Shown: positions 1 to 8,369, numbered from the stretch's first letter. The stretch: DNA of 64,000 bases from Liquorilactobacillus hordei DSM 19519 (GCF_019443985.1 NZ_CP049303.1:310001-374000), one strand, 5' to 3'. Notes: generated by a model not told the origin, from the letters alone. Numbers and translations are program-made.

Positions 1-1481
1 TCACTAGTATTTCGTAGAAAAGCTCGAGCAAGGGATAATCGCTGTTTTTGTCCACCAAACAGAGAAATTCCTTTCTCGCCTACCAGTGTTTCTAAACCAT
101 CTTTCATTCTTTTGATATCGTCGGCGAGACATGCTTTTTCCAGTGCTTGCCAAAGTGTTTTTTCACTTGCTTCTGAATTACCAAAGAGAAGATTTTCGCG
201 AATAGTTCTTGAGAACAGTGTATGTTCTTGTGGAACTTCAGCAATTTTTTTTCGAAGATCTGTCGTAGAATATGAAGTCAAAGGTTGACCATTAATTAAA
301 GGAACTTCACTAGAATAGGGATAACGATGACCAAGTTGGCGTAAAAGTGTGGTTTTACCACTTCCGGTTTTTCCGACAATCCCAATTACTTGACCACTTT
401 TTACCGTGAGATTAAGGCCATTGAGTACAGCACGATCATTACAATCATATTTAAAATGAAAGTTGATAAAGGCAATAGTGCTAATTTTTTGAAGACTTAA
501 GTTACCAGAAAGTTCCAGATTGTCATCGGTTTTTAGTACTTCATTAATTCTTCGCCAAGATGCAGCACCTTGTTGCATAGTATTAACTAAATCCCCAGCT
601 GAAATCATTGGCCAGACAATCATTGTTAAATAGACTTGAAAAGAAACCATTGCACCAATAGAAATTTGATGATGTGCTACAAAGAAAGCCCCAAGCCCAA
701 AACTGAAAACATAACTAATAGCTAAAATAATAGTTATTAACGGCATAAAGCGAGAGTCAATTTCAGCCACAATATCATTTTGTTTTCGAGATTCTAAGAC
801 TTTTTCATCGAATTTTTGAGAAACTGAGTCTTCTAGCCCAAATGCACGGACAACGCGTAGTCCATCAATAATTTCAAGAACTTCGTTATTCATTTCTGAG
901 ACAGAATTCTGTGCTTCAGTAAATTTTGCATCAACTTCTGAACCCCATTTAAAGATGAAGTAAACAAGAATTGGCATTGGTATCAAAGCAAAGAGGGTTA
1001 ATTGCCAAGATACTGTGACCATCATCATTAAGACAATGAATGTTAGATAAAGGCTGGTATTTAGGAAAACCATTAGGCCATAACCAACAGTCATTCCCAT
1101 AACACGTACATCATCACTTGAACGTGTTATTAAATCACCCGTCCGGAAGCGATGATAAAAAGGGGCACCCATTTTTAGAAAATGTGTCATTAAATCATTA
1201 CGTAATTCTTTTTGAATATCATAGGAACCGATGAATAGGAAAAATGTCCAAATTGCTTCGGTAAGATACGCTAAAATAATGATTAAAGCAAAAAATGTTA
1301 TATAAGTTATTAATATCCGAGTGGTAAGATTTTTTTGAACAATTGCATCAATTATTAGACGAATGATATAAGTTGGTGCAACAGCGAGGATGCTCGCGAT
1401 TACCATGAAGATGAAGACAGTAGTATAACGAGCTTTGTGTTGACCAAAGTAAATTATTAAATGTTTTATAACGTAATTCAT
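1..1481 (-). CDS. Multidrug-type ABC transporter, fused permease/ATPase (3' end outside window)
   Basis: An exporter half-transporter with the membrane domain before the ATPase; it probably pumps drugs or lipids from the cytoplasmic membrane as a dimer. I translated about 493 residues from the ATG at 1481, which has an AAAGGAG ribosome site 7 bases upstream. Residues 1-300 hold about six hydrophobic segments. The nucleotide-binding domain follows with Walker A GIVGKTGSGKTT (about residue 375) and a Q-loop region EVPQEHTLFSRTIREN. The signature is LFGGQKQR where the usual form is LSGGQ. The reading frame is still open at base 1, so Walker B and the C-terminus lie outside. The arrangement resembles the first subunit of the Bacillus BmrC/BmrD (YheI/YheH) heterodimer; a partner gene would be expected just outside the window. 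A leader ORF and terminator precede it. Family call firm, substrate unknown. Confidence 0.9.
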   Translation of the reverse strand, partial: MNYVIKHLIIYFGQHKARYTTVFIFMVIASILAVAPTYIIRLIIDAIVQKNLTTRILITYITFFALIIILAYLTEAIWTFFLFIGSYDIQKELRNDLMTHFLKMGAPFYHRFRTGDLITRSSDDVRVMGMTVGYGLMVFLNTSLYLTFIVLMMMVTVSWQLTLFALIPMPILVYFIFKWGSEVDAKFTEAQNSVSEMNNEVLEIIDGLRVVRAFGLEDSVSQKFDEKVLESRKQNDIVAEIDSRFMPLITIILAISYVFSFGLGAFFVAHHQISIGAMVSFQVYLTMIVWPMISAGDLVNTMQQGAASWRRINEVLKTDDNLELSGNLSLQKISTIAFINFHFKYDCNDRAVLNGLNLTVKSGQVIGIVGKTGSGKTTLLRQLGHRYPYSSEVPLINGQPLTSYSTTDLRKKIAEVPQEHTLFSRTIRENLLFGNSEASEKTLWQALEKACLADDIKRMKDGLETLVGEKGISLFGGQKQRLSLARAFLRNTS

Positions 1482-1508
1482 TGTGTTCTCCTTTAAGTAT
1501 AAATTGCA

Positions 1509-1545
1509 CAAAAAGACTCTGCCCCTTAAACCTAGGACAGAGTCT
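1509..1545 (-). terminator. Intrinsic terminator in the leader of the ABC exporter (attenuator)
   Basis: An 11-bp stem (AGACTCTGTCC pairing with GGGCAGAGTCT, one G-U) is followed on the minus strand by five T. It lies between a short leader ORF that ends at 1581 and the ABC start at 1481, with the exporter's own ribosome site just downstream of the T run. A terminator placed inside a 5' leader and ahead of a separate ribosome site is the layout of transcription attenuation. Confidence 0.8.
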
Positions 1546-1580
1546 AATTAAAATATACAAGTTAAAATTTTTATTGTATG

Positions 1581-1664
1581 CTAACTAAACAAAACCTGTG
1601 AAGGAATCGGTAAATTAAAATATTTTGATGGTCGGCGTGATATTAAACTAAATAATATAATCAT
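1581..1664 (-). CDS. 27-residue leader peptide upstream of ABC exporter
   Basis: A short ORF running ATG 1664 to TAG 1581, with a strong ribosome site (AAAGGAGG, about 8 bases upstream). The peptide begins MIILFSLISRRPSKYF and ends PIPSQVLFS. It has no recognisable domain and is too short to be a stable enzyme. The ribosome-site segment AGGAATCG is complementary over 8 bases to codons 19-22 of the ORF (CGATTCCT), so the leader could fold and hide its own start. A terminator lies 36-72 bases after the stop. This resembles the bmrB leader of B. subtilis bmrCD, where drug-stalled ribosomes relieve termination. Translation is well supported by the ribosome site; the regulatory role is inference. 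Confidence 0.65.
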   Translation of the reverse strand: MIILFSLISRRPSKYFNLPIPSQVLFS

Positions 1665-1785
1665 AATACGATTCCTCCTTTGGTAGTTTTGTGTTTCAAT
1701 AAACTTAAGGTAACACAGGGATATTAAAAAAAACAAGTCTTTTTTTAATTTATTTTTAAATAACTTATGAAAAAATAAAAAATGT

Positions 1786-1941
1786 GCCTCTACTAAATCT
1801 ACGCAAAGTGTACTTGCAACAAGAGATACAGGGATCGTGGTTAGAAGTATACAGGGGAAATTTTTTCAAAAAAATCGATTAGCACCTATGTATGAAAGCT
1901 TATTTCAAAAAGCAGCTTTAAATAATGTAATTTTTGAATAA
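1786..1941 (+). other. Possible gene remnant
   Basis: A 51-codon open stretch ending at TAA 1941 contains the string ATRDTGIVVRSIQGKFF and looks more protein-like than its AT-rich surroundings. It has no good start codon or ribosome site. I do not recognise the family. It could be the tail of a decayed gene or chance. Confidence 0.2.
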
Positions 1942-2062
1942 TTATTTATTATAAGCTAATAATTCTTCGAATAAATTAGTAGCTAATTTTGAAAAGTCAG
2001 TTTTTTATTTTATAATCATAAATATTAGGTAAAAAAATATATTATTAAAGGAAGGGGATTTA

Positions 2063-2333
2063 ATGGTAAAAATGATAGAGATTATTATATGAACAAGTAG
2101 TAAATATGTGGACTAATGTTGTAGTTGCAACAAGAATCATGCTTGTTGATAAAGAAATAGCAAGTTCAGATATCGCTAAAGCCGGAATTAAATTAGCAAA
2201 ACCAGCCGGCATTAATCTAAGTATTTTAAATAAACAAAAGACAATTCACAATATTAATGATGGAAGATATGAAGCGCACAAGGTGTTAAAAAACATCGTG
2301 AAAGTAACAGAGAAAGTTGGGTTAGGTTTCTAA
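2063..2333 (+). pseudogene. Small unrecognised ORF, probably frameshifted at its 5' end
   Basis: A good ribosome site (AAAGGAAGGGG) precedes ATG 2063, but that frame stops after nine codons. A second frame, open from about 2079 and with its first ATG at 2106, runs 75 residues to TAA 2333 (MWTNVVVATRIMLVDKEIAS at the start, ending VTEKVGLGF). The sequence is hydrophilic and looks coding, with alternating lysine and hydrophobic residues, but I cannot assign a family. The mismatch between the well-placed start and the long frame suggests a one-base indel; a genuine short gene starting at 2106 without a good ribosome site is the alternative. Confidence 0.35.
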
Positions 2334-2343
2334 AAGATACCGT

Positions 2344-2359
2344 TGTTTCATGTGAAACA
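2344..2359. other. parS: parS-like ParB binding palindrome (15/16)
   Basis: The 16-mer TGTTTCATGTGAAACA differs from the Firmicutes parS consensus TGTTTCACGTGAAACA only in the central CpG (CATG instead of CACG). It is intergenic and origin-proximal by gene context. It overlaps the left arm of a possible terminator, so it may be a hairpin coincidence. A second 15/16 match lies at 42346. Confidence 0.4.
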
Positions 2360-2376
2360 CAACTAGTGTTTTTTTA
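2355..2376 (+). terminator. Possible terminator after the 2106 ORF
   Basis: AAACAC and GTGTTT form a 6-bp stem around a 5-base loop, followed by a run of T. It is weak in GC, 22 bases after the stop at 2333, and overlaps the parS-like palindrome. Confidence 0.4.
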
Positions 2377-2466
2377 ATTATTTATAAAGAGCATAAAAGA
2401 AGCTTGTTAAATTAAAGAGAAGGGCGTTTACTAATGATAATAATGAAAAAAGCTTAAGGTGTATGT

Positions 2467-4035
2467 ATGAATAAAAAATTATTATCAGGTTCATTTTGGC
2501 TATCCTTTGGGAGTGTGTTTTCAAGGGCGTTAGGTATACTTTATTTGATACCGTGGTTAGCCATGATGGGGTCAAAAGAAAACATTAATTCTGCGCAAGC
2601 TTTATTTAACTCAACTTATAATATATATGCGATATTTTTATCGTTAGGCATGGCAGGTTTTCCTTCTGCAATTGCAAGAAAAGTTGCGATGTATAATGGT
2701 AAAGGCGAATTTGCAAATAGTCAAAAAATTTTTAAATTAGGCTTGGGCTTGATGTGTATTTCAGGTCTAATTTGTACGCTAATTTTGTATATTGCAGCCC
2801 CAATTTTTGCAGCAAATAGTCCAGTAGTTTCACAAAGGGACTCAGTAATTGCTATCAGAAGTATGGTTCCAGCAATTGCGATATTGCCTGCTATGAGCGT
2901 AATTCGTGGTTGGTTTCAAGGTAACCAAGATCTTAAACCATTTGGGATTTCTCAGTTGTGGGAGCAAGTATTTAGAGTACTTTTTATATTAGTATCCAGT
3001 TATCTTTTAATATATATATTCCATACAAGTTATGTGGTTGCGGTGTATGCAAGTGTATTTGCTGCTTTTGCAGGAGCAATAGCTAGCTATATATATTTGA
3101 TTGCCCACTATAGGGTTAAACTACCTGAATATAGAATGAACCTTAAAAGCAGCAAGGACCTCACGTTAGTTAATGTACGAAAAATTTTTATGGCCATTAC
3201 ATATGAATCTATCCCTTTTGTAATTGTAGGTGCAGGAATAAATTTATGCCAAATAATTGATCAGTTGTTTTTTAAACAAATCATGCAAGGTGCATTGGGC
3301 TTATCAGCAGCATATACTCAACAGGTATACACTGCATTTTCGGCTAATCCATCCAAACTAACATCGGTAATTATTGCATTAGCAGCTGCAATTGCTGGAA
3401 GTAGCTTACCATTACTTGCAACAGTTAATGCAGGAGGTCAGAAGCAAGATGTACGACGTTATTTAACGGATAATATTAACTACCTAATTTTCATTGTTTT
3501 TCCTATTTCTACAATATTCAGTGCATTGTCTTTTGAAGCTAATGGGATTTTTTTCTTTTTTAGTAAGGACGGTGCACTCTTCTTGGCTTATAATATTTGG
3601 CAAAGTTTGATTATGGCCATTGCAGTCAATGGATTAACTGTACTTCAAGCACTTCGTTATAGTAAAAAAGCCATGTCTTATTTAGTAGTGGGTTTGATAA
3701 TTAAGATGTGTCTTCAGTATCCCTTTGTTTTCATATGGCAGGGAACTGGAGCTATAATGGCAACTAATATTGCCTTTTTAGTTATTTGCATATTAGTTTA
3801 CAGAAAAATAGGAAAGGTTTTTACTGTTAAATTTAAAAAGTTTATGCCCAACATATTGCTGAATATATTTTTCCTTATTATTGTTACGGTGTCACAGTTC
3901 GTTATTGCTAGTGTTTATATACCACAAACTAAACTAATGGCACTTTTGTATAGTGTGATATTTGGCTTATATGCAGGATTGCTTTATTTTGTGATTTCAA
4001 AGAAGTTTGGCTTTTGGAATAAAATCTTTGAATGA
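2467..4035 (+). CDS. murJ: MOP-superfamily flippase, MurJ/YtgP-like
   Basis: A 522-residue polytopic membrane protein, predicted to flip lipid-linked cell-wall or polysaccharide precursors across the cytoplasmic membrane. It starts LLSGSFWLSFGSVFSRALG, the N-terminal helix pattern of the polysaccharide-transporter (MATE-like) fold. About 12-14 hydrophobic segments span the whole length, matching the usual 520-550 residues. Loop signatures such as RGWFQGNQDLKPFGISQLWE (about residues 141-160) are typical of the YtgP/SpoVB group. The ribosome site AAGGTG lies about 7 bases before the ATG. It stands alone, with no adjacent glycosyltransferases, which favours a lipid II role over a capsule-specific Wzx. 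The family is clear; the choice between MurJ and another lipid-linked oligosaccharide flippase is not settled. Confidence 0.75.
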   Translation: MNKKLLSGSFWLSFGSVFSRALGILYLIPWLAMMGSKENINSAQALFNSTYNIYAIFLSLGMAGFPSAIARKVAMYNGKGEFANSQKIFKLGLGLMCISGLICTLILYIAAPIFAANSPVVSQRDSVIAIRSMVPAIAILPAMSVIRGWFQGNQDLKPFGISQLWEQVFRVLFILVSSYLLIYIFHTSYVVAVYASVFAAFAGAIASYIYLIAHYRVKLPEYRMNLKSSKDLTLVNVRKIFMAITYESIPFVIVGAGINLCQIIDQLFFKQIMQGALGLSAAYTQQVYTAFSANPSKLTSVIIALAAAIAGSSLPLLATVNAGGQKQDVRRYLTDNINYLIFIVFPISTIFSALSFEANGIFFFFSKDGALFLAYNIWQSLIMAIAVNGLTVLQALRYSKKAMSYLVVGLIIKMCLQYPFVFIWQGTGAIMATNIAFLVICILVYRKIGKVFTVKFKKFMPNILLNIFFLIIVTVSQFVIASVYIPQTKLMALLYSVIFGLYAGLLYFVISKKFGFWNKIFE

Positions 4036-4105
4036 ATGATAACGAATTTTTCATGATATACCGCAAATATACTCGTGGAAAATGAGAGGTTAACGTAGCT
4101 TTGAC

Positions 4106-5783
4106 TTATGGAACATGTTTATCCGGAATAAATAGAGAGGGGCTGTGCCATAAGTCCTTCAAAATAGAAGAGATTAGTGAAAATCGTTCTTTGATTTTCG
4201 CTAATCTCTTCTTTTTGTTTATAGAACAGTTATAGTTGGTAACCTTTGCCACCAATTTTCTAATGTTCATTGCCATCAAGGCACTTCCAGCTTCCTTTTT
4301 TACCTTCTCAAGACCTCTAACCGAAAATCTTTTAAAACCCAAACAAGCCTTCAATCCACCAAAAACTGATTCAACATCTATTTTACGTTGTCCGTAAATT
4401 GAACTAGTTTGGTGATTTGAAAGCAACTTGCGTTCCTTAGCTTTGAAATACTCCCATGCGCTATTAATACTTATTTTACGAGGATTTCCGTTTTTAGTGA
4501 ATGCTCGGTGATCAATTTTAAAATCGTTATCGTATTTGTTTGCCTGATACTCTTTAAATTCACGTACAAATCCGTACTTATCTTTGCGCTTACGGTAAGC
4601 ATAAAAACTAAATCTAACTCCCTGCAGATCAATAAAATAATCGTCTTTAGGATGATACGCCCAATTCATGACCTTACGGTCATCACTTTTCCATTTGCGA
4701 CTATTTTCTTTTAACATTGTCCCATATGGAATTAACGCTGTATGTTCAGGTAATTCATCTTCGAGATATCGATAATTTGATTCTGAACCGTATCCTGCAT
4801 CAGCCACAATATACTTACCTAAAGTTCCAGCTGCTTTTTGTTGCTGTAAAAAAGGAATTAATGTTTTGGTATCTCCTGGATTTTGAAAAATGCCGAAGGC
4901 AGTTACAAATTGTTTACTTGTGGCGATTTGTAGATTATAAGCCGGTTTTAGCTGTCCGTTGAGCATTGGATCTTCCTTAACACGCATGAAAGTTGCATCA
5001 TGATCTGTTTTTGAATAACTATTTCTTTTACCATAAATTCTGGTTTGTATTTTATGAGCTAATAATTTAGTTTGCCGTAACTTAAGTTTTCGTTTTAAAG
5101 ATTTTAGTTTTCGACGCCTTGACTTGTCTGGGTTTGGAGAGATATGTTCTTTTTCAATCTTTTTATTCAAATCTTTCAAGTCATTTTCTAACCGCAAGGT
5201 AATTTCATCAAGCATTTCTAAAGTAAGATCTGTCTCTGCTGGGAGCTGACACTTAAACTTAGCGTCATTTAATTCTTCCAGAAGGGTTATAATCGCAGAG
5301 CGATTAAGCTTGTCAAAACGAATCGTATTCTTACGCCAAACAAAACTATATTTATTGGCATCAGCTAAAATTTTAGTCCCGTCAATAAAAGTAACTTCAT
5401 CAATAAAATTGTTTTGTTTCAGATATTTGGTTAGTTTTAGAATACATTGATTAATCAAGCTCTCAACTTCATCTGAAATTCTAAAACGACAAATTGTTCG
5501 GTAGGCTGGAACCTGTTCTTGTGTCAGCCAACGGGCTGCCAAATTCTGTTCTGCCAAGGTATTAATACGGCGACTACTAAAGATACCTTTTGTGTACGCA
5601 AACAAAATTAATTTTAAAAGTACACGCAGATCATACTTACGCGGTCGTCCAAAGATGTAAGGATCATTAATTTTAAGGTCTTCAACTATTTGATTAATCA
5701 TCCGTGCAGGATGATTTTCTTTTTGGCTCCCAGTCAGTTTTAATACTAAGTACAGTCTGATTTATGTTATAATTATTGTACAT
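4106..5783 (-). pseudogene. IS1182-family transposase, frameshifted
   Basis: A DDE transposase. The best start is ATG 5783, with a strong ribosome site (AAAGGATAATC) and an IS1182-like N-terminus MYNNYNINQ, but this frame stops after 29 codons. The remaining frame continues PKENHPARMINQIVEDL and onward to 4106. One extra A in the run at 5720-5724 explains the break: with four A the two pieces join as WEPKENHPARM. The long piece holds the acidic motifs in FIDGTKILADANKYSF and VADAGYGSESNYRY and the C-terminal DVESVFGGLK region. At the other end the frame has no stop inside the element; it reads through the inverted repeat and ends 33 bases outside it. Programmed +1 frameshifting is possible but less likely. 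Confidence 0.8.
4166..4212 (+). terminator. Hairpin terminator inside left end of IS1182 element
   Basis: A 20-bp stem with one mismatch (AGAAGAGATTAGTGAAAATC and its near-complement) followed by TTTTT on the plus strand. It would stop transcription entering from the murJ side, protecting the transposase from antisense read-through. It lies within the transposase 3' coding region on the other strand. Confidence 0.75.
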
Positions 5784-5820
5784 TTTGATTATCCTTTCTA
5801 TAGGGGTATTGTTTTTGAAA

Positions 5821-5909
5821 GTACTGGCTCCAACCAGTGCTTTTTTATTTTTAATTATACCAAAAGAGCTTCACCAGAAAAATCATTACTTTCTCTGGTG
5901 AAGCTCTTT
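5821..5909. terminator. Two hairpins at the transposase-promoter end of the IS1182 element
   Basis: The first (5821-5846) is a short ACTGG/CCAGT stem followed by six T on the plus strand. The second (5862-5909) is a long stem, AAAGAGCTTCACCAGA against TCTGGTGAAGCTCTTT, with short T runs on both sides. Together they would insulate the transposase promoter from outside transcription, as is common in insertion sequences. Confidence 0.6.
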
Positions 5910-6002
5910 CACTTAGGACTTATGGCACAGCCCCAATTTTTTAGCTAACTTTTTTTGATTATTAATGACATTATATGAAATACAAATCTTTTTTAAAGTG
6001 GC

Positions 6003-6598
6003 AGATTGCAAGAAATAACTTGAACAAATTTAGTAACGCAGATTACGCAAAAAGATCTCAATCGGTGTTCGCCAATTTAAACATTTGAGTGGTCGGGAAT
6101 TCAAATACCAGTTAATTTGAATCAATTCATCATCGGTAATCTCATCAATCGGTTGACCTTTGGGAATGAAGCGGCGTAGTACTCGGTTGCGATTTTCATT
6201 ACTGCCTCGTTCATGTGGCGAATAAGCGTGCGCAAAGTACAGCGGAACACCGGCCTGTTCTTCAATCAAGCGCTTTAGGTTAGTCGTTAAGATGGTTTTA
6301 CGACCACGATGACTAAGTTTAACTTCATGGTCAGTTTGAGCCTTAACTGCGTGATACTCACCAGCTAAGCGATGAACCTCATTAAAGATAGTGGTTTTAC
6401 TAAGGCCTAAATAATCGGCAATATATTGAAGTGAGTGCTTTTCATGATGAAGTGTTTCGATGACAACGCGGTCTTCAAATGATAAAATAGTGGTGCCCAT
6501 AAAGGTCCTTCTTTCTAGTGGAATGTTGTGGTGACACCATTGAAGACCTTTATGGGTTTTTCTGTCCACTAATATGTTCAACTTAAATTTTACAATCT
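6003..6598 (-). mobile_element. IS30-family remnant with internal deletion, about 0.6 kb
   Basis: Imperfect inverted ends are visible: AGATTG(C/T)AA...TTGAACA at 6003-6028 and, in reverse, at 6571-6598. The single frame inside joins the N-terminal and C-terminal parts of an IS30 transposase. A full IS30 element is about 1.05 kb, so roughly 450 bases are missing from the middle. It cannot encode an active transposase but both ends remain. Confidence 0.65.
6030..6500 (-). pseudogene. IS30-family transposase, central region deleted
   Basis: Translation from ATG 6500 (AAGGACC upstream) starts MGTTILSFEDRVVIETLHH, the usual N-terminal helix-turn-helix region of lactobacillar IS30 transposases, and continues to about residue 83 (TTNLKRLIEE). 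It then jumps in frame to the C-terminal catalytic part, YFAHAYSPHERGSNENRNRV, ending IEIFLRNLRY. The normal protein is about 310 residues; this is 156. The segment holding the first two catalytic Asp residues is absent, while the final Glu motif (ERGSNE) is kept. Confidence 0.85.
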
Positions 6599-6607
6599 AC
6601 CAAGTAC

Positions 6608-6653
6608 AAAAAAACCAGTAACCACGGCGTTTTTAACACCTAATGATTACTGA
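6608..6653 (-). terminator. Terminator of tRNA-Lys
   Basis: On the minus strand CAGTAATCA pairs with TGGTTACTG (one G-U) across a loop, followed by TTTTTTT. It lies 15 bases beyond the tRNA 3' end. Confidence 0.75.
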
Positions 6654-6667
6654 TAGTAAACCTCTGA

Positions 6668-6740
6668 TGGGTGGCCAGGGGATCGAACCCTGGACCCACG
6701 GATTAAGAGTCCGTTGCTCTGCCAGCTGAGCTAGCCACCC
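6668..6740 (-). tRNA. tRNA-Lys (anticodon CTT)
   Basis: A 73-base cloverleaf on the minus strand. The acceptor stem is GGGTGGC/GCCACCC with discriminator A. The D arm is GCTC..GAGC, the anticodon stem ACGGA/TCCGT holds loop CTCTTAA with anticodon CTT, and the T arm is CCAGG-GTTCGAT-CCCTGG. CCA is not encoded. It reads AAG lysine codons. It stands alone beside the IS30 remnant. Confidence 0.95.
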
Positions 6741-6828
6741 ATATATTCTTCATCAACAAGAAATATATTACCATGTGTTAGAAGAATATGCAATAGAAAA
6801 ATAAAAAAATGTATAATGGCATTTTTGT

Positions 6829-7380
6829 TTAATCTTTGTTAATAGCAAAAAAAGCCTTACGTAATAGAAAATATAATATAGGAACACAGATTGCCGTTGA
6901 AATAGAATTGATAACTGTTGCTGGTAGGCTCAAGAAAGATGCAACAATAGCAGTTTTAAACGCTGTACCGACCATCAAGGCTTCAACAATTGAAGTGCAG
7001 TAAGAGGTGATGATTTTCATGGCTCCTGCTGTAATAGCAACAATAATAATATTGCGCTTACTGTCATTGTGATGGAAATATTTAAAAACAGCTTCGATAG
7101 TTAAACCGACTATAATTACTTCAAGAACTGTTAACCAAGATGTTAATGCATACCCATTAAGCACATCAAAACCACCAAGTCCGATGACCCCTGCAATAAT
7201 CCCATTTCTGGGTCCTAAAAATAAAATAGCTAAAGCAGCAAGTGTATTTCCGAAATGAATAAATGGTCGCCCGACCATTGCAGGAATAGGTATTCTTAAA
7301 ATGAAAATGCCGAGATATATAATGGCAGCAAATAAACCAGTTAAGATAATCATTCTGAGAGAATTCTTATTTTTTTGCAT
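6829..7380 (-). CDS. ECF transporter S component, probably for vitamin B6 (PdxU-like)
   Basis: A 183-residue membrane protein with about five to six hydrophobic segments, the size and pattern of the substrate-binding S subunits of energy-coupling-factor importers. These use a shared EcfAA'T module encoded elsewhere. Conserved-looking loops include GRPFIHFGNTLAALAI and GPRNGIIAGVIGLGGFD. It follows the B6-type kinase gene by 11 bases, so the two are cotranscribed. That pairing suggests pyridoxine or pyridoxal as substrate (inference from context). Thiamine or pantothenate would be alternatives. No riboswitch is visible upstream of the pair. Confidence 0.75.
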   Translation of the reverse strand: MQKNKNSLRMIILTGLFAAIIYLGIFILRIPIPAMVGRPFIHFGNTLAALAILFLGPRNGIIAGVIGLGGFDVLNGYALTSWLTVLEVIIVGLTIEAVFKYFHHNDSKRNIIIVAITAGAMKIITSYCTSIVEALMVGTAFKTAIVASFLSLPATVINSISTAICVPILYFLLRKAFFAINKD

Positions 7381-7391
7381 TTTTTAACCTC

Positions 7392-8231
7392 CTAATTTAA
7401 TTGTTTTAATAATACAGGCAACTCAAGAGAATAATCAAGACCAAAATGGGGATCAACGCAATTTAATTGCATATTTTTTTTAATCGTATTACTAATAAAG
7501 TGCATTGCTCTTTCTGCTGCTTCTTTTAATGTGTTACCATGCAATAACGCACCAAGTAAAACACTTGCAAAAATATCGCCAGTTCCAAAGAAACTTGAAC
7601 CAATTTTTGGTGTTTCAAGTTGCCATATTTCCTGGGAAATGTTATCGACACCCACAATGCCAATTTTCCCATCAGGTTTAGGAATTCCAGTTAAAAGAAT
7701 TTGTTTATTTTTGAACTTGTCATTAAGCTCTTTAGCTAAAGTAAGAGCAGAAGCTGAGGAAAGTACACCTGTAGTACATTCTTTATCTAGCAGTAATTGA
7801 GCTTCTGTTACATTTGGCGTAATAAGATCAGCTTTTTTTACCAACTGTTGCATTTGATGAGCATAGTTTTCATTAAAGCCGCGATACATTTTACCATGAT
7901 CCCCCATCACAGGATCTAAAAGAAAAAAGGCATTAGGCGAAAGGGTGTCAATCTTCTTAAGAAGAATATCTAAAGGACTGTTTCCTAGGTAACCTAGATA
8001 TATTGCAGAAAAGGAAAGAGGGATTGTTTCCCAGTGGGCAATAATCTTCTCCATTTCTGAACTGAGATCTAAGTAAGTGTTTTTTCCAAAGCCACCTGTG
8101 TGGGTTGATAAAATTGCAGTTGGTAGAATCGTAGGGTTGAAACCGAGTGCACCAAGGATGGGCAAAGCAATAGCCATGGAAACTTGACCAGCACAAGAGA
8201 GGTCTTGAGAAATTAGTATTGATTTTTTCAT
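7392..8231 (-). CDS. Pyridoxine/pyridoxal/pyridoxamine kinase, PdxK/PdxY family
   Basis: A ribokinase-fold vitamin kinase that phosphorylates B6 vitamers with ATP in the cytoplasm, trapping them after uptake. The protein is 279 residues from ATG 8231, chosen because AAGGAG lies 7 bases upstream and the family N-terminus ILISQDLSCAGQVSM follows directly; an upstream ATG at 8267 has no ribosome site. Visible motifs are THTGGFGKNTY near residue 45, LLDPVMGDHGKMYRG near 110, and the ATP/anion-hole segment SSFFGTGDIFASVL near 220 with catalytic Asp in GTGD. It is the first gene of a two-gene unit with the ECF S component. ThiD is less likely given the PdxY-like DPVMGD..KMY region. Confidence 0.88.
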   Translation of the reverse strand: MKKSILISQDLSCAGQVSMAIALPILGALGFNPTILPTAILSTHTGGFGKNTYLDLSSEMEKIIAHWETIPLSFSAIYLGYLGNSPLDILLKKIDTLSPNAFFLLDPVMGDHGKMYRGFNENYAHQMQQLVKKADLITPNVTEAQLLLDKECTTGVLSSASALTLAKELNDKFKNKQILLTGIPKPDGKIGIVGVDNISQEIWQLETPKIGSSFFGTGDIFASVLLGALLHGNTLKEAAERAMHFISNTIKKNMQLNCVDPHFGLDYSLELPVLLKQLN

Positions 8232-8309
8232 TTTTACTCCTTGTCTATGTATATAAATTAAAAACATTATAGCATGAATTAAAGTTATAATAATATTTTG
8301 GATGCAGGT

Positions 8310-8338
8310 TTGGCATCATTCAAACGATAGGTTATAAT
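8310..8338 (+). promoter_or_regulatory. Promoter of the walRK operon
   Basis: TTGGCA (8310-8315), a 17-base spacer and TATAAT (8333-8338) make a near-consensus housekeeping promoter. Transcription would start near 8345, leaving a leader of about 90 bases before walR. Confidence 0.8.
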
Positions 8339-8369
8339 ATAGGCGGTTGTACCTTATTTAATAATAAAA

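Larger units (their letters stand above)
4139..5934 (-). mobile_element. IS1182-family insertion sequence, 1796 bp, decayed
   Basis: A perfect 20-bp inverted repeat bounds the element: GGGGCTGTGCCATAAGTCCT at 4139-4158 and its complement at 5915-5934. Between them is a single IS1182-type transposase frame on the minus strand. Strong hairpins sit just inside both ends (4166-4212 and 5862-5909) and another at 5821-5846. No convincing target duplication flanks it. The transposase carries a frameshift, so this copy is probably immobile on its own. Confidence 0.85.

Noticed and set aside
1348..1560. A 70-codon minus-strand frame overlapping the ABC exporter start and its leader
   Set aside because: It crosses the terminator stem and conflicts with the well-supported exporter start at 1481 and leader ORF at 1581-1664.
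4125..5948. Target-site duplication around the IS1182 element
   Set aside because: The bases outside the two inverted repeats (AATAGAGA and AATTTTTT) do not form a convincing duplication.
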